Shown here: positions 6,147 to 7,576 of the stretch, piece after piece
How positions within the stretch are numbered: position 1 is the stretch's first letter
Layout: each line of letters begins with the position of its first letter
NCBI GenBank assembly: GCA_036310185.1
Contig: JAXJSH010000066.1
Location: 1-7,576, forward strand
Source of the DNA: JALENY01 sp036310185
GTDB lineage: Bacteria; Bacillota; Clostridia; Lachnospirales; Lachnospiraceae
Length of the DNA: 7,576 nucleotides
Reading direction: 5' to 3'
Position numbers and translations under genes: made by a program
Notes under the pieces: generated by a model
The model's database searches: none
The model's input: the letters and a program-made list of their open reading frames with translations, nothing else
What the model was told of the DNA's origin: nothing

Positions 6147-6178
6147 TTTTATTTCTCGCTTTCTATTTTATTCTTTTT

Positions 6179-6187
6179 ATTATACCA
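6179..6187 (-). promoter_or_regulatory. Extended -10 promoter of the transporter gene
   Basis: On the minus strand TATAAT (6179-6184) is a perfect -10 box preceded by TGG (6185-6187), an extended -10. No good -35 is found at 16-18 bp spacing (TAGGAT at 17), so the promoter may depend on the extended -10 or on an activator. Transcription would start near 6172 and leave a leader of about 25 nt. Confidence 0.65.
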
Positions 6188-6190
6188 TAC

Positions 6191-6212
6191 CCTGTTATCA
6201 AATCCTATTATC
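6191..6212. repeat. Two 9-bp direct repeats upstream of the transporter -10
   Basis: CCTGTTATC (6191-6199) and CCTATTATC (6204-6212) agree at 8 of 9 positions and are 13 bp apart. They occupy the place where the -35 region of the transporter promoter should be, so they could be a regulator-binding site. The region is AT-rich and chance similarity is possible. Confidence 0.3.
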
Positions 6213-6237
6213 CCATGGTAAAATCTGCGTAAAACCA

Positions 6238-6282
6238 CAGGGATTATATTTCCAATACCGGATTATATATCCGGTCTCCCTG
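6238..6282. repeat. Nested inverted repeats in the divergent transporter / MalY-PatB promoter region
   Basis: ACCGGAT (6257-6263) and ATCCGGT (6269-6275) form a perfect 7-bp inverted repeat with a 5-bp TATAT spacer. An outer pair, CAGGGA (6238-6243) and TCCCTG (6277-6282), extends it asymmetrically. GGATTATAT also occurs twice in direct orientation (6241-6249 and 6260-6268). There is no T-run on either strand, so a terminator is unlikely; an operator for one or both divergent genes, or a structured leader, fits better. I could not place a confident plus-strand promoter in this region. TAAAAT at 6318-6323 is the best -10 candidate but has no matching -35. Confidence 0.45.
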
Positions 6283-6388
6283 ACAAAAAAGAGGTTTCCC
6301 AACGCTCCCGTCTGCGTTAAAATAAAATCAGAAAACATTCAAAACAGAACCTATAACCACAAAATAACAAAAAAAGAAGGGATACACT

Positions 6389-7576
6389 ATGAAATACGAT
6401 TTTACTTCTATCATGGACCGCCACGGAAAAGATTCCATCGCGGTGGATGGGCTTGGAAAAAATCCGGGCTTTACACCGGATGTTCCAAAAGAAGGATTTG
6501 ATGTAATTCCCATGTGGGTCGCTGACATGAACTTTCCTACCGTCCCAACCATCACCGAGGCCATCACTGAGCGGGCAAAACATGCTGCATTTGGCTATTT
6601 TCATCCGACGGATGCTTATTTTGATTCTATCATTCGCTGGCAGGAAAACCGAAACGGTGTCACCGGCCTGACCGCCGACTGCATCGGCTATGAAAACGGA
6701 GTTCTGGGGTGCGTTATGTCCGCATTATCCGCTTTCGCATCACCCGGAGATCCAGTCCTTTTGCACAGCCCTACCTATATTGGTTTCACCAACAGTCTTG
6801 GAAACGGTGGTTATAAAATCGTTCACAGTCCATTAAAACTGGATGAGGAAGGCATCTGGCGCATGGATTTCGAAGACATGGACGCGAAGATAAAAGCAAA
6901 TAAAATTCACACAGCCATTTTCTGCAGCCCTCACAATCCATGCGGCCGGGTCTGGGAACGCTGGGAAATAGAAAAAGCCATGGAAGTGTACCGGGCAAAT
7001 GACTGTGTCGTCATTTCTGACGAAATCTGGTCTGACATCATCTTGAATGGTCACCACCATATACCGACCCAGACAGTAAGTGAAGATGCCAAAAACCGCA
7101 CCATCGCAGTTTATGCCCCGAGCAAAACGTTCAATCTGGCCGGTCTGGTGGGTAGTTATCACATCATTTACAACGAATACCTGCGGGACCGGGTACGGGC
7201 GGCGAGCAGCAAATCACACTATAATTCTATGAATGTACTTTCCATGCATGCATTGATTGGAGCATATAAACCGGAAGGCTATGAATGGGTGGATGAACTG
7301 TGCCAGGTACTGACCGGCAACATAAATTTTGCCTGCGACTATATTGCCGAACATTTCCCGGGTGTCCAGGTCAGCCGCCCACAGGGCACCTATATGCTGT
7401 TTCTTGACTGTTCCGACTGGTGCCGGTCCCATGGAAAGACTCTCGATGAGGTATTAAAAGCCGGCTGGGATGTGGGTGTCGCATGGCAGGACGGACGTAT
7501 GTTCCATGGCCCCTGCGCAATTCGCATGAATCTGGCACTTCCTCTTTCACGTGTAAAAGAGGCCTTTGAACGACTG
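6389..7576 (+). CDS. patB: MalY/PatB-type cystathionine beta-lyase / aminotransferase (3' end cut by window edge)
   Basis: An open frame of 396 codons runs from this ATG to the last base with no stop. Family members such as E. coli MalY (390 residues) and B. subtilis PatB are about the same length, so only a few C-terminal codons should be missing. It is a fold-type I PLP enzyme. Markers in order are PMWVADMNFP (residues 41-50, the MalY/PatB N-terminal signature), SPTY (127-130), SPHNPCGRVW (180-189, Asn183), SDEIWSDI (210-217, PLP-binding Asp211), SKTFNLAG (245-252, Schiff-base Lys246) and IRMNLALP (378-385, carboxylate-binding Arg379). These enzymes cleave C-S bonds of cystathionine or cysteine conjugates to give a thiol, pyruvate and ammonia in the cytoplasm; some transaminate. 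AGAAGGG lies 7 nt before the ATG, which fixes the start. The gene diverges from the transporter. The symbol is family-level only; malY is equally possible. Confidence 0.92.
   Translation, partial: MKYDFTSIMDRHGKDSIAVDGLGKNPGFTPDVPKEGFDVIPMWVADMNFPTVPTITEAITERAKHAAFGYFHPTDAYFDSIIRWQENRNGVTGLTADCIGYENGVLGCVMSALSAFASPGDPVLLHSPTYIGFTNSLGNGGYKIVHSPLKLDEEGIWRMDFEDMDAKIKANKIHTAIFCSPHNPCGRVWERWEIEKAMEVYRANDCVVISDEIWSDIILNGHHHIPTQTVSEDAKNRTIAVYAPSKTFNLAGLVGSYHIIYNEYLRDRVRAASSKSHYNSMNVLSMHALIGAYKPEGYEWVDELCQVLTGNINFACDYIAEHFPGVQVSRPQGTYMLFLDCSDWCRSHGKTLDEVLKAGWDVGVAWQDGRMFHGPCAIRMNLALPLSRVKEAFERL

Noticed and set aside
6317..7432. Several minus-strand frames at the right end
   Set aside because: They are antisense to the MalY/PatB gene, whose family motifs are unambiguous.

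Overview
The window looks like a chromosomal segment of a low-to-mid GC Gram-positive anaerobe, most probably a Clostridia member of the Lachnospiraceae type. The basis is purine-rich Shine-Dalgarno sites (GGAGG, AGAAGG, GAGGG), extended -10 promoters (TGn before TATAAT or TATACT) and the protein families present. No species can be named from the sequence alone. I see no rRNA, tRNA, IS element, CRISPR array or phage gene. The window holds seven genes: five on the minus strand and two on the plus strand.

Left half (213-3840): a leftward operon faces a rightward TetR-family regulator. The operon order is a small SCP2-like lipid-binding protein (2651-2977), a membrane-anchored alpha/beta hydrolase (1620-2564), and a stand-alone condensation-domain acyltransferase with an HxxxD motif (213-1616). 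The last two genes are 3 nt apart, and the downstream Shine-Dalgarno lies inside the hydrolase's final codons. The operon promoter is bracketed by two copies of a GACCA-N-TGGTC operator, one over its -35 box and one in its leader. This fits a switch in which the TetR protein senses a small molecule, probably a lipid or acyl compound, and releases a binding protein, an ester hydrolase and an acyltransferase. It is the most interesting module here; the substrate cannot be read from the sequence.

Middle (3841-6146): a strong 16-bp hairpin terminator separates tetR from a convergent pair of minus-strand genes. These are a major facilitator transporter with sugar-cation-symporter-like features (4872-6146) and a membrane-anchored glycerophosphodiester phosphodiesterase (3956-4786). 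A hairpin with a short U-tract lies between them, and no clear separate promoter for the phosphodiesterase is visible, so it may be fed by read-through.

Right end (6147-7576): a divergent intergenic region with inverted and direct repeats leads to a plus-strand gene for a MalY/PatB-type PLP-dependent cystathionine beta-lyase/aminotransferase. It runs open to the window edge and is probably only a few codons short of complete.
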